A DNA stretch of 64,000 nucleotides from Cristatella mucedo (Eukaryota; Bryozoa; Phylactolaemata; Cristatellidae): the NCBI GenBank assembly GCA_009760855.2, contig WPIO01000002.1:10180501-10244500 (forward strand). The letters run 5' to 3'. Every line of letters starts with the position of its first letter. Position 1 is the first letter of the stretch. The notes beneath the pieces are model-generated. The model ran no database searches. It was given only the letters and a program-made list of their open reading frames with translations, and was not told the origin of the DNA. Shown here piece after piece: positions 36,000-47,944 of this stretch. Both the position numbers and the translations under genes were made by a program.

Positions 36000-37160
36000 T
36001 GTAAGGCAGCATATGTAGTGACGTCAGTCAAAATAAGTTCATGGCTTTGAAGGTATACGAACTAAAGGAATGGTCTCTGAAGGATTTGAGGTTGATTAGA
36101 GGTACGAATGTAATCAGGAGAGTGACTATTACGGTGCCTGGCCTGAAAGGAAAGTAATTCGGACAGGTAGGCTGAAGTCAGATAATGAGGAGACCTAATG
36201 CGAGTAGCAAAACCTTTAAGTCAGTGCGCTGTTTGATAGGAACCCAGTGTGGTCTGTGAGAAGTGATTCAATGTGACAGCAACAACGTTTGCGATCGATA
36301 AGCTGTAGTGATAGTGAGATTCCGACGTTCAGACGGGATGTCACAAAAGTATGGACCAACTTGGCTGTAGTATCTCTGCTTAAGCTGTTCCGAGTTTTGT
36401 GATGTTACGTAGCTGACAGCAGGCATACTTGACTGTGTCGGAGATCCGGTCACCTAGTGAAAGGTCACGTTGGAACGGTATACACCGAATTCGTGCCAGT
36501 GCTACAGGTGCTATTCCGGTGGAGCCCGTTTTGAGGGACAGGTTTTCCAAAGTCTAAGTCATTTCTGGCTTGCCCATAACTATGAAATTTATTTTACCAT
36601 CTTTCGACTTGGGCAAGTGTGTTGTTATTGAAGTCGAAATTTCAGCCAAACATGGAGCAAATGAGTAGGTATAGTTCTAGGTGATGAGGGGCATGGAGAG
36701 ATCAAAAAACGAGTGTAGCCTTAATCATCTGTACAAACGTGAAAGCCCATATTATGCACGGAGATCATCTGAAAGGGAAATTGTATAAATTGTGAAAAGA
36801 AGATGATAAATACAGCTCCGATACCCTGTACTTTAGAGGCTTCTCTGATGACTGCTGCCCTTAACTATCTGCGATCTGAAGCCTTAAATCAAGATAAGTC
36901 ATGAATCATTTTAGAGCAATGCCAGTGATGCTCGGGCGTGTTGGCAGACACGAAAGGAGGACTTGATGATCAAAAGTAACAAACGCTGCTGAAATATTGA
37001 GCAAAGCTTATAGAAAGACTCTTCCCTAGTCTGCATTCATGAGGATTTCGTTAGACGATCTCAGCAGTTATGACTAAAGCAGTTAGCCATAAAATACGAC
37101 TGAAACTTGCTTTCCGGGTTTGAAGGTTCGACGTAAGAGTTTAGCTATTTCACCATTACC
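36000..37160 (-). mobile_element. Old, very diverged LINE family B copy, minus strand
   Basis: Antisense GAAGGTATACGAACTAAAGG, AGGATTTGAGGTTGATTAGA and the ordered remains of the RT region match the 32-34 kb copy, but open frames are short. Confidence 0.7.
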
Positions 37161-38141
37161 CTTTCCATTCCTATCGATTCAGATGGCGGTAGGGAGACTA
37201 GGCCAAACAACTTCGGGGTGTTTGAGAGCTTTTCTGGGCGGATTTTAAAAAGGCATTGACCTTGTGCTATGCCCCTCAAGTTTGCTTCAAGTGCTTGCGG
37301 TCAAACTTGACTTCGGTCTTTCCTCACGTAGAAAATTTACCTGGCCAGTTTCCCTTGGTCCTGCTTCTGTCTTTCTTCACATAGGAAGTATATACGGTCA
37401 GGTAAGTCATGCTTCCTTGTCGCTCCCACTCCAAAGCAACCACGGGAAAATTGCTTTTGTACGTGAGGTAGGACATAGCATACGGCGATGCAGCTCCGTG
37501 TGAATTTAAACCTTTCACGACTACTTAGTTTCGCCCGCCACCCCATGATTTTATTCCTATTTGAAGAGCTCGTAGTGTCCAATTAATAGGGACTCCCGTA
37601 GAACGTATCGATGACTTCGATTGACAAGTCGTTCGCCACGCTTTCAAGTCTATGAAGAAGGCGTGCTTTTGACGGCGCCTGCTAGGGGCAGTTCATTCAG
37701 CGACATCAGACTAGGGAGACAATCAAAGGCGTCACCTGCTATTATAGGCCACTAAAAGCAGCTGCAGCTGTATGTCAGGGCAAATAGCTTAGAAACCAGA
37801 TAAACCTCTACTTTATAAATTAATTCACCTAAACTTAATAAATTAAAGGAGAGAAGTGATGGAATGATGCCCCGAACCTTAAGAGTAGTATTACATGCCC
37901 ACACACGAACCGCCGTAAGCTTCTTGCCGGAAGTCTAGGGAAGTCCCCCCCTCGACTCTCTGCGGTGGTACCACTCAACCGAGCTGCCCTGTAGTGGTGC
38001 GTATAGCGAACTCGCTCACTCTATAGGCTTTTTAGCTGCTTCTGATTAAGTTATGTCTTGAGTCGCTATGTATTACGCTGCCACACAAGCTGGCTGGCCA
38101 TCAGCTGTGTTGGAACATCGCTATCCTAGTTAGTGATTGCA
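37160..38141 (+). other. Region upstream of the second GT31 gene
   Basis: About 1 kb of mixed composition with no recognisable repeat or exon. The second GT31 promoter is expected here, but no clear TATA or CCAAT element stands out. Confidence 0.25.
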
Positions 38142-39194
38142 ATGGTCAAACGGTCGAGGTTCGTTAGATTGATTATTTTTTGTGGGATTGGACTGACATT
38201 GATTTACGTCCTTCAGAGATACTTCGCCTACGCCTTGCTCATCATTCGTGGCCATCGCTACTGGATGCCAAATGGGCACTGCCGGTCCCCAGAAATTTCC
38301 CCAGACGATTTACTTTCGGATGCCTATGACCTCTTGTCGGAAGCCTCGTTGTCAAATATGGGAAGGACGATCCTTGATTTTAAGGATGAAGATATATTCC
38401 TTCTCGTGCTCGTAATGAGCGCTGCAGGTAACTTTGCCGATCGGCAGCTATTCAGGAGCACCTTTGGAAGCACCTCCAGCCACGAGGGCAAGTCTGTTCG
38501 AACGGTATACATCATTGGAAGAACGACCAACTCCTCGGTGCAGAGCTTGCTACAGGACGAAGAAGACCGCTATGGCGACGTCGTGCAGTTTGACTTCTTG
38601 GACACCTATCGCAATCTGACCTTGAAGACTGGTCTGGCGTTGAAGTGGGCTGTCAGCCATTCAACAGCTCGGTTCGTGGCCAAGGTGGATGACGACAACG
38701 TGTTCAACGCTGATAGACTTGTCGAGTACTTGCTATGGCTGCCGAGCAGAACCTCAGCATTCTTGTACATGGGATTCATTTGGCAACAGCCAATGCCAAT
38801 TAGACAAGTACAGAGCAAGTGGTACGTGAGCGAAACCGAGTATCCAGGCTTCGTCTATCCGTCATATGCCGCAGGGCCCGGCTACGTGCTGTCTAGGCAG
38901 GCCACTCTCAGCATAGTGGACAAGTTCTCAATTGCTCGACGGCTGACAATGGAAGATGCCTTCGTGGGCATATGTGCGTATCTGTCGTGCTTGGCACCTC
39001 TGCACAGTAGCAAATTTGTCGCGTCAGAGGTAGGAAGTCGCTACGACTTTTGCACCTATGCGGATTCGATAGTCGTTCATCGGCCAGACATTGAGCTGCG
39101 ACGGCGCTACTGGCTCGAGAAAAATCAGATTGATTCAAATGTTAGGCACAGCAGTTGTGCCAGCTGGTGGCAGCGCATATTTTATTTTCTCTAG
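38142..39194 (+). CDS. GT31-family beta-1,3-glycosyltransferase, intact single-exon frame, 350 residues
   Basis: A Golgi type II membrane enzyme of family GT31. The ATG at 38142 is preferred because the only earlier in-frame start-like codon is a GTG. MVKRSRF gives a basic cytosolic tail and residues 8-24 form the anchor. The catalytic domain has FRSTFG at 104-109, VYIIGR at 122-127, YGDVVQFDFLDTYRNLTLKT at 144-163, the metal-binding KVDDDNVFN at 181-189, YPSYAAGPGYVLS at 239-251, MEDAFVGIC at 270-278 and YDFC at 301-304. NSS (130-132) and NLT (158-160) are possible N-glycosylation sites. The length matches the family's usual 310-420. The coding region is uninterrupted, as in many GT31 genes, and has ordinary base composition, unlike the copy at 25.4 kb. 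The two share long identical motif strings, so they are paralogues. The specific sugar transferred cannot be read from sequence. Confidence 0.93.
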   Translation: MVKRSRFVRLIIFCGIGLTLIYVLQRYFAYALLIIRGHRYWMPNGHCRSPEISPDDLLSDAYDLLSEASLSNMGRTILDFKDEDIFLLVLVMSAAGNFADRQLFRSTFGSTSSHEGKSVRTVYIIGRTTNSSVQSLLQDEEDRYGDVVQFDFLDTYRNLTLKTGLALKWAVSHSTARFVAKVDDDNVFNADRLVEYLLWLPSRTSAFLYMGFIWQQPMPIRQVQSKWYVSETEYPGFVYPSYAAGPGYVLSRQATLSIVDKFSIARRLTMEDAFVGICAYLSCLAPLHSSKFVASEVGSRYDFCTYADSIVVHRPDIELRRRYWLEKNQIDSNVRHSSCASWWQRIFYFL

Positions 39195-40040
39195 GATTCA
39201 GCTGTACAGCTGCTACTTGGTTTCATCCTGCTATCATGGGCAGATAATGCTTTTTGCTGATCCTGATCTTGTCATTCTCATCCTTACTGAAATAGACACC
39301 TGCCACACGTGCATTGCACTTGTGCCTTAACTGTCCCACAAATAATTTTGGTGCAGAGTACACTTTACTGCTCGTAGATTTATGCCTTCATTGCAATATC
39401 TGGTGAATGTGGCAGCCATCGTCAGACACGGTGCTATATTATACTGTTCTGCAGGCTAAGAGTACTCTGTAGTCAGCTGCCTCACTTGCTACCTGTTTTC
39501 AATGTAAGCTAATGTACAAAGCATTTGAGTTATCTTTTCTGTCAGCATGTGGTCTTTTTGTTAGAAATCGTCGAAGTGTTGCCTTTTTGCCAAAGCAATT
39601 ACTCCATAGGAATAATAGTTGGGTTTTCTTCGATGGCGCGTGCATGAAAGCTGCTTAGAATATCCTAGAATGTTTCTTCACAGCAAAGAGGAAAATCAAT
39701 GCTGTTGGCTAGGAATAGTTTAAAAGACTTTCCAGCTATGCTTATTTTTTAACTCGCTTACTCGCACTGGTATTGAGGCCACTCGTTATTTTTTCAGGTC
39801 TACTGTGCAATGGTACCTTGATTTTTGGGAATTGGTGGGCGACTGGGGTTAACCGACCATCTTACCTTAGCTGCCTCTCTATATCTCTCCATGAATAGTC
39901 TTATTAGGTTTAGATCTGGAGGCTGGTTTAGGCACCAGACCAGTACCACCACTTCAAACTCGCCAAAGAAGCACTTAATTTAACCACTCTGGCAGTATGT
40001 TTGGCCCACTATGTTGCTTTCACACAAGGCTATTCCACGA
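39195..40040 (+). other. Region downstream of the second GT31 gene
   Basis: This AT-leaning stretch should contain the 3' UTR. I see no canonical AATAAA before the LINE remnant at about 40.05 kb, so the poly(A) site is not placed. Confidence 0.25.
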
Positions 40041-40044
40041 ATAT

Positions 40045-40130
40045 TAATGTGTTATTTGTGGAGCATCCTCAGCGAGCTAAATCTCTTTCCATGCGCTTTA
40101 AATTTGCTGGCAGAGAATCAATAGCCGAGG
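40045..40130 (-). mobile_element. LINE tail remnant, minus strand
   Basis: A degenerate antisense tail (CATCCTCAGCGAGCTAAATC, GCGCTTTAAATTTGCTGG) next to the larger LINE that follows. Confidence 0.45.
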
Positions 40131-43035
40131 GTAATAATACTTAATAAGAATAATAGACTTGATAAAGAGCCCTCAGAGAACTCAATTTCTTTCTAGGCGC
40201 TTTGCATTTGCTACAAACGAAACACGATCGAATGGTGAGTGGTAGCATGCTCGATAAACAACAAGAATAAACATGGTTAGGGGTGACATGCACAGGGTCA
40301 GCATGCAAGTGTAGCTAGTGGCAGTATGCACAGTGTCAGCACGAATGAGCACGAAAAGAACAAAACGAAGAGACTCACTAAATGCTGTGATAACTAGGTG
40401 CATTTTTAGCTTTTTTTTTAATGTGGTCAAGTCAGGGAATGTCGTGACACAAGTCGGAAGTGAGTTCCAGGCTTTGGGAGTATACGAACTGAAGGCACGG
40501 TCTCCAAAGGATTCGAGTTTTGTACGAGGTATAGGTAAGCAGTTAGATTCCGAAAAGCAGTTAGTACGATGATCAGCCTAGTGGAGCAGTAGATCTGATA
40601 AGTACGCTAGAGTCAAAGAATAAAGAGACCTGAAAGTGAGCGACAAAACGTTGAAGTCGATGCGTCGCTCGAAAGGGAGCCAGTGAAGGTCAGCGAGTAG
40701 TGGTGTTTTGTGGCGCTGCTACTCTTGCGACAGAAAAGCCTAGCTGCAGAGTTTTGCACCAGCTGTAAGCACCTGATTGCACAGGCCGGTTGACCAGCAA
40801 GCAATGAGTTACAGAAGTGAAGACAGGATGTCACAAATGCATGGACCAACTTAGATGTGGCATCCCTCTCTAAACAAACCCGAATTTTAGCAGTTACATA
40901 GTTGAAAGTGGGCAGACTTGATTGTTGAGCTGATGTGGTCATCTAACGAAAGGTTACTTTTGAACAAGACACCCAGATTTCGTGCAGATTGAACTAGTAA
41001 TATGCTGGCAGAGCCGATTTTGAGCGTTAGCCTTTCCAGATTCTGAATCACACTTGGCTAGTCCATAGCTAGTAAGTTGGTTTTTATCATCGTTCAATTT
41101 AAGAAAATTTGCCATCATGCATGTGCGGGTGTCATCAATACATGCATCAAGGGAGTTGAGAGAATTCGACGTACTATAGGGCTGGGAAAGATCAAAGCAA
41201 AGGTAAAACTTATGGTCATCAGCATAGAACTGAAAGTCTAGATTGTGCTTGGCAATCACATCGGCAAGAGGAAGAGTATATACAGTGAAAAGAACAGGAC
41301 TAAGCACGGAGCCCTGAGTTACCCCATATTTCAGAGGTTCCTCGGATGATCTTCGATCGACACATCGACTTCAAAGTTTTGTCACTCTCTTGTAGGTCCC
41401 TTCATTCACTGGCTCTAGCCTACCTATCAGGTCTACTGCCCCACCAGGCTAACCATCGTACCACCTGCTTTTCGGAATCTAACTGTTTACGTACACCTTG
41501 TACAAACCTCAAATCCTTTGGAGACCGCCTTTAGTTCGTTTGCTCCCAAAGCCTGGAACTCACTCCCTACTTTCGTCACGACATCCCCTGAATAGACCAC
41601 ATTTAAAAAGAAACTAGAAATGCACCTAGTTATCACAGCATTTAGTGGGTCCCTTCATTCGTCATTTATGTGCTTCTGCATGCTGACACTGTGCATGCTA
41701 CTAATAACCACATTTGCATGCTGACCCTGTGAACTTCACCCCTAACCATATTGTTCTTGTTGTTTGTTGAGCATGCTACCACTAACCATCCGATCGTGTT
41801 TTCCTTTACAGCAAATGTAAAGCGCTAGAGAGAGAGAGAGAGAGAGAGAGCGCGAGAGATATTGAGTTCTCTGAGGACACTTTATCAAGTGTGTTATTAT
41901 TATTATTATTATCTTGGTTCATTCACATCAATGCTCCGAAGTCTCCCACTGAGATAGGACCTGAACCATTGCAATGCAGTGCCAGTAATGTCCAGGCGAG
42001 ATGAGAGGTGCTCAAGAAGGACTTGGATAGTATCACAAGCTGCCGAAAGATCGAGCGAACATGCAGAGGTATTCCACCTATGTCTGCATTCCTAATTAGG
42101 TCGTTGTACACCCAAAGCAATGCTGACTCTGTGGAGTGGTAAGCTTTAAAACCAGACTGGAACTTGCTAGCAACTTTTTAAGTTTCAATATGTGAGTTCA
42201 GCTGGTCCGCCACGACTCGTTCCATGGTCTTTAATAGTAATGGTAGAAGAGAGACTAGGGGTGGAAGTTGCTCAAGTTCTCTTGGTCTAGTGGTACTTTC
42301 TTGAGTGGTGGCCTGACTAGAGCCTTTTTGAGAGGTGCTGGGACATGACCTGGGGGATAATAATATATTAATGATGTTAATTATGCATGGCAGCAGCAGA
42401 TCAAAGCATCGTCAGATCAATGCATCATATAAGCAGGACAGTGTGAATAAGGTCTAAAGGACTAGTTGTCATCATTGATTGGGATTTTTACTTCAGGACG
42501 AGGTCACTAGTGACCTTAAATATGAACTTTGAAGTGCTGCAAGGAATTGAGGGACAGCATTCCATGGGAGGTGGTGCTATCGTAGGGATGAGCTCCCTGA
42601 TGTTGTTTAACTTCTGGACAAAGAAGCTAGAGAAGCGGTGAACTAGATCATCACAGGGATCTTTAGGTAGGGAGCTAAACTGGGAGCGGTTGAGGAGATG
42701 GTTGATCGTCGACATCAGCATTTTTGGATGGTTTTAATAGAAGCTAGAGCTGGCCTTTCCTTGGTTCGATTGGTACGCTCTACAGTAGTCCTCATATGCC
42801 TGTCGACGGGCAGTCAGTCCTGATCTTTCGTATGCTTTTTCGAGCTTGTTTTTAGCAGACCTAGCCAGCTTAATGCGCTCAGTCAGAAGTGCAAACTCGT
42901 CAAACATGTCAGCAAGTGTCGTGTTTTAGCAATCTGCCAATGATGACAGGTCGGAAGGGGGACTGAGCAGCAGGGGCGAGGCAGATATTCTCGCACGGAC
43001 AGCATCGATGTCAAGTGTCAGTGACATTTACAGTA
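40131..43035 (-). mobile_element. LINE family B, longest copy, minus strand, split by a nested insertion
   Basis: Excluding the insert at 41354-41910 this copy covers about 2.35 kb. The minus strand has MLSPVLFTVYTLPLADVIAK, NLDFQFYADDHKFYLCFDLS with intact YADD, and KCDSESGKANAQNR. Upstream is a linker, DEFALLTERIKLARSAKN and KLEKAYERSGLTARRQAYED, like the region between endonuclease and RT in CR1/L2-type LINEs. Frameshifts remain. Confidence 0.88.
41354..41910 (+). mobile_element. LINE family B, 5'-truncated copy inserted in opposite orientation within another family B copy
   Basis: It begins in the C-terminal coding part (HIDFKVLSLSCRSLHSLALA), includes an expanded GA run at 41829-41851, and ends in the family tail with an ATT run. 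ATCTT occurs directly before (41349-41353) and after (41911-41915) and is a probable target-site duplication. The interrupted copy resumes at 41916. Confidence 0.88.
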
Positions 43036-43079
43036 TCAAGCATTTTGAAACAGGCAATTATCATGCTTAAGCCAGCATG

Positions 43080-43465
43080 CTAAAGCAAACACTGAGACAC
43101 TCATGGCTACTGGTTAATATGACCTCTGGCTACTAAGTTGCACCAAATCATGTATAAGTATGTACGCAATGCGAATGGACCAAGAGAAGACAAGTTCACT
43201 AGTGGGGAGGGGGAAAGTAAAGCTGACCTGAACACATGTGTCTTTAGCTAGATGTAAAAGATGCAAGGTTGCTGCAGGTGGTTAAACTTGCCGAAAGTGA
43301 GTGCCAGACTTTCGGTGCATACGAGCTCCAGGCCTGATAACCAAAAGATCTCAATTAAATGCAAGGGGCAGAAAATTGGCCAGATGCCGAGGAGTGGGTG
43401 GTGCGAGTGCACACAGGAGTACTACTTTGGCAGAGCTTAGTCTGAATTCTGGCACCACTCTAACA
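43080..43465 (-). mobile_element. LINE family C remnant, minus strand
   Basis: It shares ordered pieces with 54.0-54.6 kb (CATGGCTACTGGTTA, GACCTCTGGC) and 31.5 kb (AAGTGAGTGCCAGACTTTCG). No intact frame. Confidence 0.45.
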
Positions 43466-43675
43466 GACGCTCGTCCATCGGGCCATCATTGGGATGTAGC
43501 ACTCCAGCCCTTTCGCAGGAAAACAGAAACAATCCATCACAGTTTTGCAATAGAATTTCACTGTCGGCTGGCAGCACTCAGTATGGTCAATACCTCATCT
43601 TTCCGGCAGCTAACCATTTCTCTATGCTTGCCATTGCCAAAGTGCCCAAGCTTGCTTTTGCCAGTCAATACAACG

Positions 43676-43812
43676 TAATAATAATAATACATTTGTATAG
43701 CACTCTCAGAGAACTGAATCTCTTTCTAGGCACATTACAGATGCTGTATAGAAAGCATAACCAAATGATTTGTGGCAACATCCCAAATCTCTGTGGTATC
43801 CGGTATTTGTAG
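43676..43812 (-). mobile_element. LINE 3' tail, minus strand
   Basis: ATA repeats, the antisense tail CTCTCAGAGAACTGAATCTC, and GCTGTATAGAAAGCATAACC. Confidence 0.7.
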
Positions 43813-43879
43813 ATGTGCACAGCTGCCGGTAAGCTGATGTGCACAGGCTTGCATTTTGCCTATAGTCATCAGGTTCTTT

Positions 43880-44680
43880 CTATTTAGCTTTGCTGTTAAT
43901 ACGATTACGACTTCCCAACTAGCACTCATGTTTGCGACACTGCGTCTAGCTTGCTGCAACTCTCATTTTCAGTACCCTCCCCCCCCCCCGGCCTTTGCCG
44001 TTAATCGTCTTCGACTGATGCGAAACTCGGCACTCATCCGGTTCGTCTGAGCAGCACAGCTGCCACACCATACCACGTCCTTTTGAGCTTGAGTGAATTT
44101 CTTTTTTCAAACATCGAAGCAACTTCACGGTCTTCTATCTGGCCTACTGGTCGCTTCACTCGCCAGCACCAGCCTACCCGCGTGACCTTGTTTGTCCGGG
44201 TTTTCTCTCCCACTAGCCCCTCCTCGAAGGCTTTGAGTCATCCTGCCGTTTCCCCCACCTGACACTAAATTGGACTCTCTTTTGTGATCGGGCCTTCAGT
44301 TCGTATGCACCAAAAGTCTGGAACTGGCTTCTGTCACCACATGCATTGACTATGCATCATTTAGGCCTTAGCCTACAACATGACCGTGTATTCAGCACAG
44401 CTTTCCTCCTCCCCGGTAAACCATCAAGTCGTTTTTGTTCCTACGTGATTTTCGTCCTTGCCTATGCATGATTCAGTAGATGTTACTGACCGAGGGTCCT
44501 TATATGCAACAGCCTCGAGTGTCTTCTTGTTTGCTTGTTCATGCTTGTCCATGCACGATACCTTGCCTGTCCTTAACTTTTGGCTATTGCTTCTTTTGCA
44601 GGAGCTGTAGATCACCTGGATAGGGATCTAGTTTTCTTAGGGGCGATACGAACAAGTCAATATTAGAATTATTAACCGTG
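43880..44680 (+). mobile_element. Degenerate LINE 3' region, plus strand
   Basis: Weak remains of the C-terminal coding end (TTCAGTTCGTATGCACCAAA, AGTCTGGAACTGGCTTCTGT) and 3' UTR, then a tail like AGGGATCTAGTTTTCTTAGG. The head-to-head partner is the minus-strand tail at 43.7 kb. Confidence 0.5.
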
Positions 44681-45124
44681 CCTTCGTTACTTAACCGTGA
44701 AACGTTTCGAAGGTGTGCAGACCTCTGGAGTTAACCGTCTTGATCAGCCTATGACCCTTGTGTGAGTCCGATTTTATTTCGGCAGCTTTAGCCACAGAAT
44801 CAGGACTCAAAATATTTCTTTATACTATAAATCATGGTCAAGCCAGTAATCTAAAGCCTTCAAGTAATCTCTCGATTACCACGGCCGTGCTCGTGCAGCT
44901 GTATTAGCATTCCCATTCGTCGGCTTTTGCATTGCTACATTGCCAAGATCAGTATATTTCACAGTGAATGAGAGAAATCAGGAAGTAGACTCACTGAGCG
45001 GCCGGAAGTGCTATCCTCAACGAAACAGTTGTTAACAAACCCTGTAGTAAGACAGATTTAAAAATGAAAAATCTGCTGGCTGAAGTAGCCTTAGTGGGGT
45101 TTTCCTGGCCCTTGTATGGCATCA

Positions 45125-45300
45125 CAATGAGCCTTGACGGCACTCTGGGTAAGGCGGTTGCTTTTCATGACCTCGGTTCCTAGGTCGTGGGTTCGAATCC
45201 TTCGTTGGGCAATCCTTTATTGCCACCTCAAGCGGTGGTGACAGCCGTCTAGGCTCTTCTGTCGCTACACTGAAGAGGCTGTTAAATCAGCTAGTTTATT
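45125..45300 (+). mobile_element. SINE family 2, full-length-like copy
   Basis: The head has GGTAAGGCGGTTGCTTTTCA, a clear B box GGTCGTGGGTTCGAATCC, and the 3' body AGGCTCTTCTGTCGCTACAC and AAGAGGCTGTTAAATCAGCT. It is the clearest tRNA-like promoter in the window. Confidence 0.85.
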
Positions 45301-45704
45301 GTTATTCTATTTTATTATTTATCACTACTGCCGTGTGCTGCACCTCGGCAACTGATGGAACATTGCAGTTCATATCGATGCTAAACTTTGATTACACAAT
45401 GGCAAGCCCAAACCATGACATATGTATTGTTTTTTATTCCCAGTTGACACTGTCCTTACATCGTTCCGGGGCTCTATTGAGCCTTGGTTATTGTTTGTAT
45501 TGTAAGCGGTTTTGTGATGCTTTATGAAAGTTGTGCTTGCTTTTGAATGGGGATTAAAAACGGTGAAGTGGCTATCGATAATGAATTGACAAGTGTTACT
45601 TTAATATACTTGTCGTACCTTTAGTTGCTGATGGGAGCAAATGATGTTGCTAAAGGCCATGGTAATCGGTAATGGTAACAGGTGCCCCAGCGCCTAGTTG
45701 GCCG

Positions 45705-46052
45705 GCTAGTTTAGATTAAATACCATTGGCGACAGAAGCTTTTGCTCTGCAGGTCCTTGACTGTGGAACTTACGTACTGACAACTACTCTCCTGCTGCCG
45801 ACTGTTACACATCATTTCCAGCCGTCTTGAGCTGCTACATCCACATTACTCACTACCTCAACTGCTCTCCTGCATCTGCTATGCTTACCACTTTCTCTTT
45901 GTTGTGTAAGATGAAGTCTGTTGGCTACCAAATGAGTACCAAAAGACCCATAGGCTGTGAGTGCACTATACAGAAATCTCCTGAGTAAAACCAACATAGT
46001 CTTTGTGGCTTTGGGCAGTCTCGGATGTAGACACATTACATTACATTACATG
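45705..46052 (+). mobile_element. LINE family A, 3' end fragment
   Basis: It repeats the last part of the copy at 3.5-4.9 kb (TGGCGACAGAAGCTTT, CTCAACTGCTCTCCTG, GCTATGCTT) and ends in an ATTACATT tail. Confidence 0.75.
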
Positions 46053-46702
46053 TGTTGACAGCATGCGTGTGTAGCCATGAATGAGTTCACACATGCAGTT
46101 CTAGCTGTACGAGCTGTAGGGTCGCCTGGCGTGGATGTGCTGGGATGTGTAGAGTGCTGTCGACAAAGGATATGTCAAGTCCGAAAGAAGAGTGTCCTAA
46201 AGTCTACCAGATTTACGGAATTTAGTGTTGGCCCTAGCGATTGCTCGGCGGCTCAGTGATGCCTCCCTCAGACTCCCGTGAGCCGAGAAACCCCTATGCT
46301 TCCACTGTATAGGTAGATGCATAGGTTTCGAGTGGCATGGCTCATCAAGATGCCTCAGAGGCGAGATCTTTCTCGAAAGTAGAACCAGCCAAGCTGCCTC
46401 AGCTAGCTCTTCCTCTTCTGCGACAGTTGGCACGTGGGCTGCAGCTTGCAAGTGCTCGTGACTGTCTGCATTTCGCTAGCCTGACAAGCCCGGCCGGATG
46501 GGTAGGCTCCTCCAGATAGCTCAGCCATGCTGTCCAGAGTACTTACCCGCTGCTGTTGAAATGAAAGCTTAAACACAATCTTGTTTGTCGTGAAAGAGTG
46601 GTCAGCAGCCACTTTCGATAGTTCTGCTGTCTCCTCCATGCTGCAAATGCTGCAGTCCTTTTGACTTCAAGTCGCCTGTGTGTTCCTGTCTCATCTAGCC
46701 GC

Positions 46703-46795
46703 GCTGGTTCGGTCCAGTGGTTAAGGTGCTCGCCCCGACCAAGGTCTGGCTGAGGTTGTGGGCTCGAGCTCCGAGGCATGTGACATGGTATTGTT
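46703..46795 (+). mobile_element. SINE family 1, body only
   Basis: GGTCCAGTGGTTAAGGTGCT, CGCCCCGACCAAGGTCTGGC and GGTTGTGGGCTCGAGC; it then ends, replaced by LINE sequence. Confidence 0.8.
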
Positions 46796-47075
46796 AAGAA
46801 TTTGAGGTTAGCTAGAGGCACGGCTGTACGACATTAATCATAAAAGTAGAGCTACTTGATAGGCAGACTTATTGGGAAGCATTTAATAGTGGTATGCTGG
46901 AGCCTAAGAACGAAAGGATCTGAAAATGGCTGACAGAACATTGAAGTCAATATGATGCTTGATTGGGAGCCCGTGCAGATCTGTAAGAAGTGCAACGATA
47001 TAGTATTTGCGTCACTCACGACAGCGAAGCTCAGTTGCAGATCTGTGCACGAACTGTAATTGTTACTGTTGTCAC
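46796..47075 (-). mobile_element. LINE family B fragment, minus strand
   Basis: Antisense GAATTTGAGGTTAGCTAGAG, GAACATTGAAGTCAATATGA and CAGTTGCAGATCTGTGCACG, in family order. Confidence 0.65.
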
Positions 47076-47190
47076 ATGGCTATGAAACTAATTCACATTT
47101 TTAATGTACGGCCGTATAGAATTGATTGAGAGGTTACGTACCGCAACGGTTAGCTAAGTATCAGTGTAGCTCCCCTATTCTTTCGGCGCT

Positions 47191-47316
47191 GAGCTTTTGT
47201 AGCTGTCAGAGCTGAGCTTTTGTAGCTGTCAGAGCTGAGCTTGTGTAGCTGTCAGAGCTGAGCTTGTGTAGCTGTCAGAGCTGAGCTTTGGTAGCTCAGC
47301 TCTCGAAGCTACCAAA
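47191..47316 (+). repeat. 23-bp minisatellite (four copies plus partial) ending in a hairpin
   Basis: Units GAGCTT(T/G)TGTAGCTGTCAG+AGCT at 47191, 47214, 47237 and 47260. The fifth is partial and leads into TTTGGTAGCT (47287-47296) paired with AGCTACCAAA (47307-47316). Confidence 0.9.
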
Positions 47317-47599
47317 ACAAGGCACGACGCCTCTGCAATGAGTGCCAACGATGGCCGTCAGTGTGTTCATCAAATTTAAGAAAATTAGACGGGCGTCTTC
47401 TTTAAGCGAACTGCCGTGACTCAAGGTTGATTTGCAAATGTAGAGCAAACTCCTCACTCTGCCGCAAGGCCTTCTACGGCTTTACTTCTTCACAACTGCT
47501 GCATTAGTTACTGTTTCCTCTCGGAAAAATCTAGTAGCTTTAGTTTCCTTTCACTTCGAGTCTGTTGCAACAGACACCCTTTGTTCTGCATATTTTAGA

Positions 47600-47705
47600 T
47601 AAAAATAATACACTCGATTAAGCGCCCTCAGATAACTCAATCTCTTTCTACGCGCTTTACACTTGCTGCATATGAAACATGAGTGAATGGTGAGTGGTGT
47701 CATGG
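47600..47705 (-). mobile_element. LINE family B 3' tail, minus strand
   Basis: AATAATACACTCGATTAAGC, CTCAGATAACTCAATCTCTT and the start of the antisense 3' UTR. Confidence 0.75.
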
Positions 47706-47944
47706 TACTCATATCCACAACTCTTGTATATCAAGGATATATTTCATTCCTGCTACCGACTACCGTTCTTTCTCCTTAGCCATCCTATCCCGCTACTGCT
47801 AGGAACCTACTTCCCAGACTGTCCTGCTCGGCCGCACTTCTCACTTTTTCTTTATTGAATGAGATATAGCGTGTTTGCCACTGTTCGGACACTAAAAGCC
47901 ACATAGGCTTTTGAATGTGCTAGCCGCTCTTCTGATTCAAGTTA

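Noticed and set aside
45170-45210. tRNA-like B box that could mark a true tRNA gene
   Set aside because: No acceptor stem or anticodon arm can be folded around it, and the same sequence recurs in several copies, so it is a SINE.
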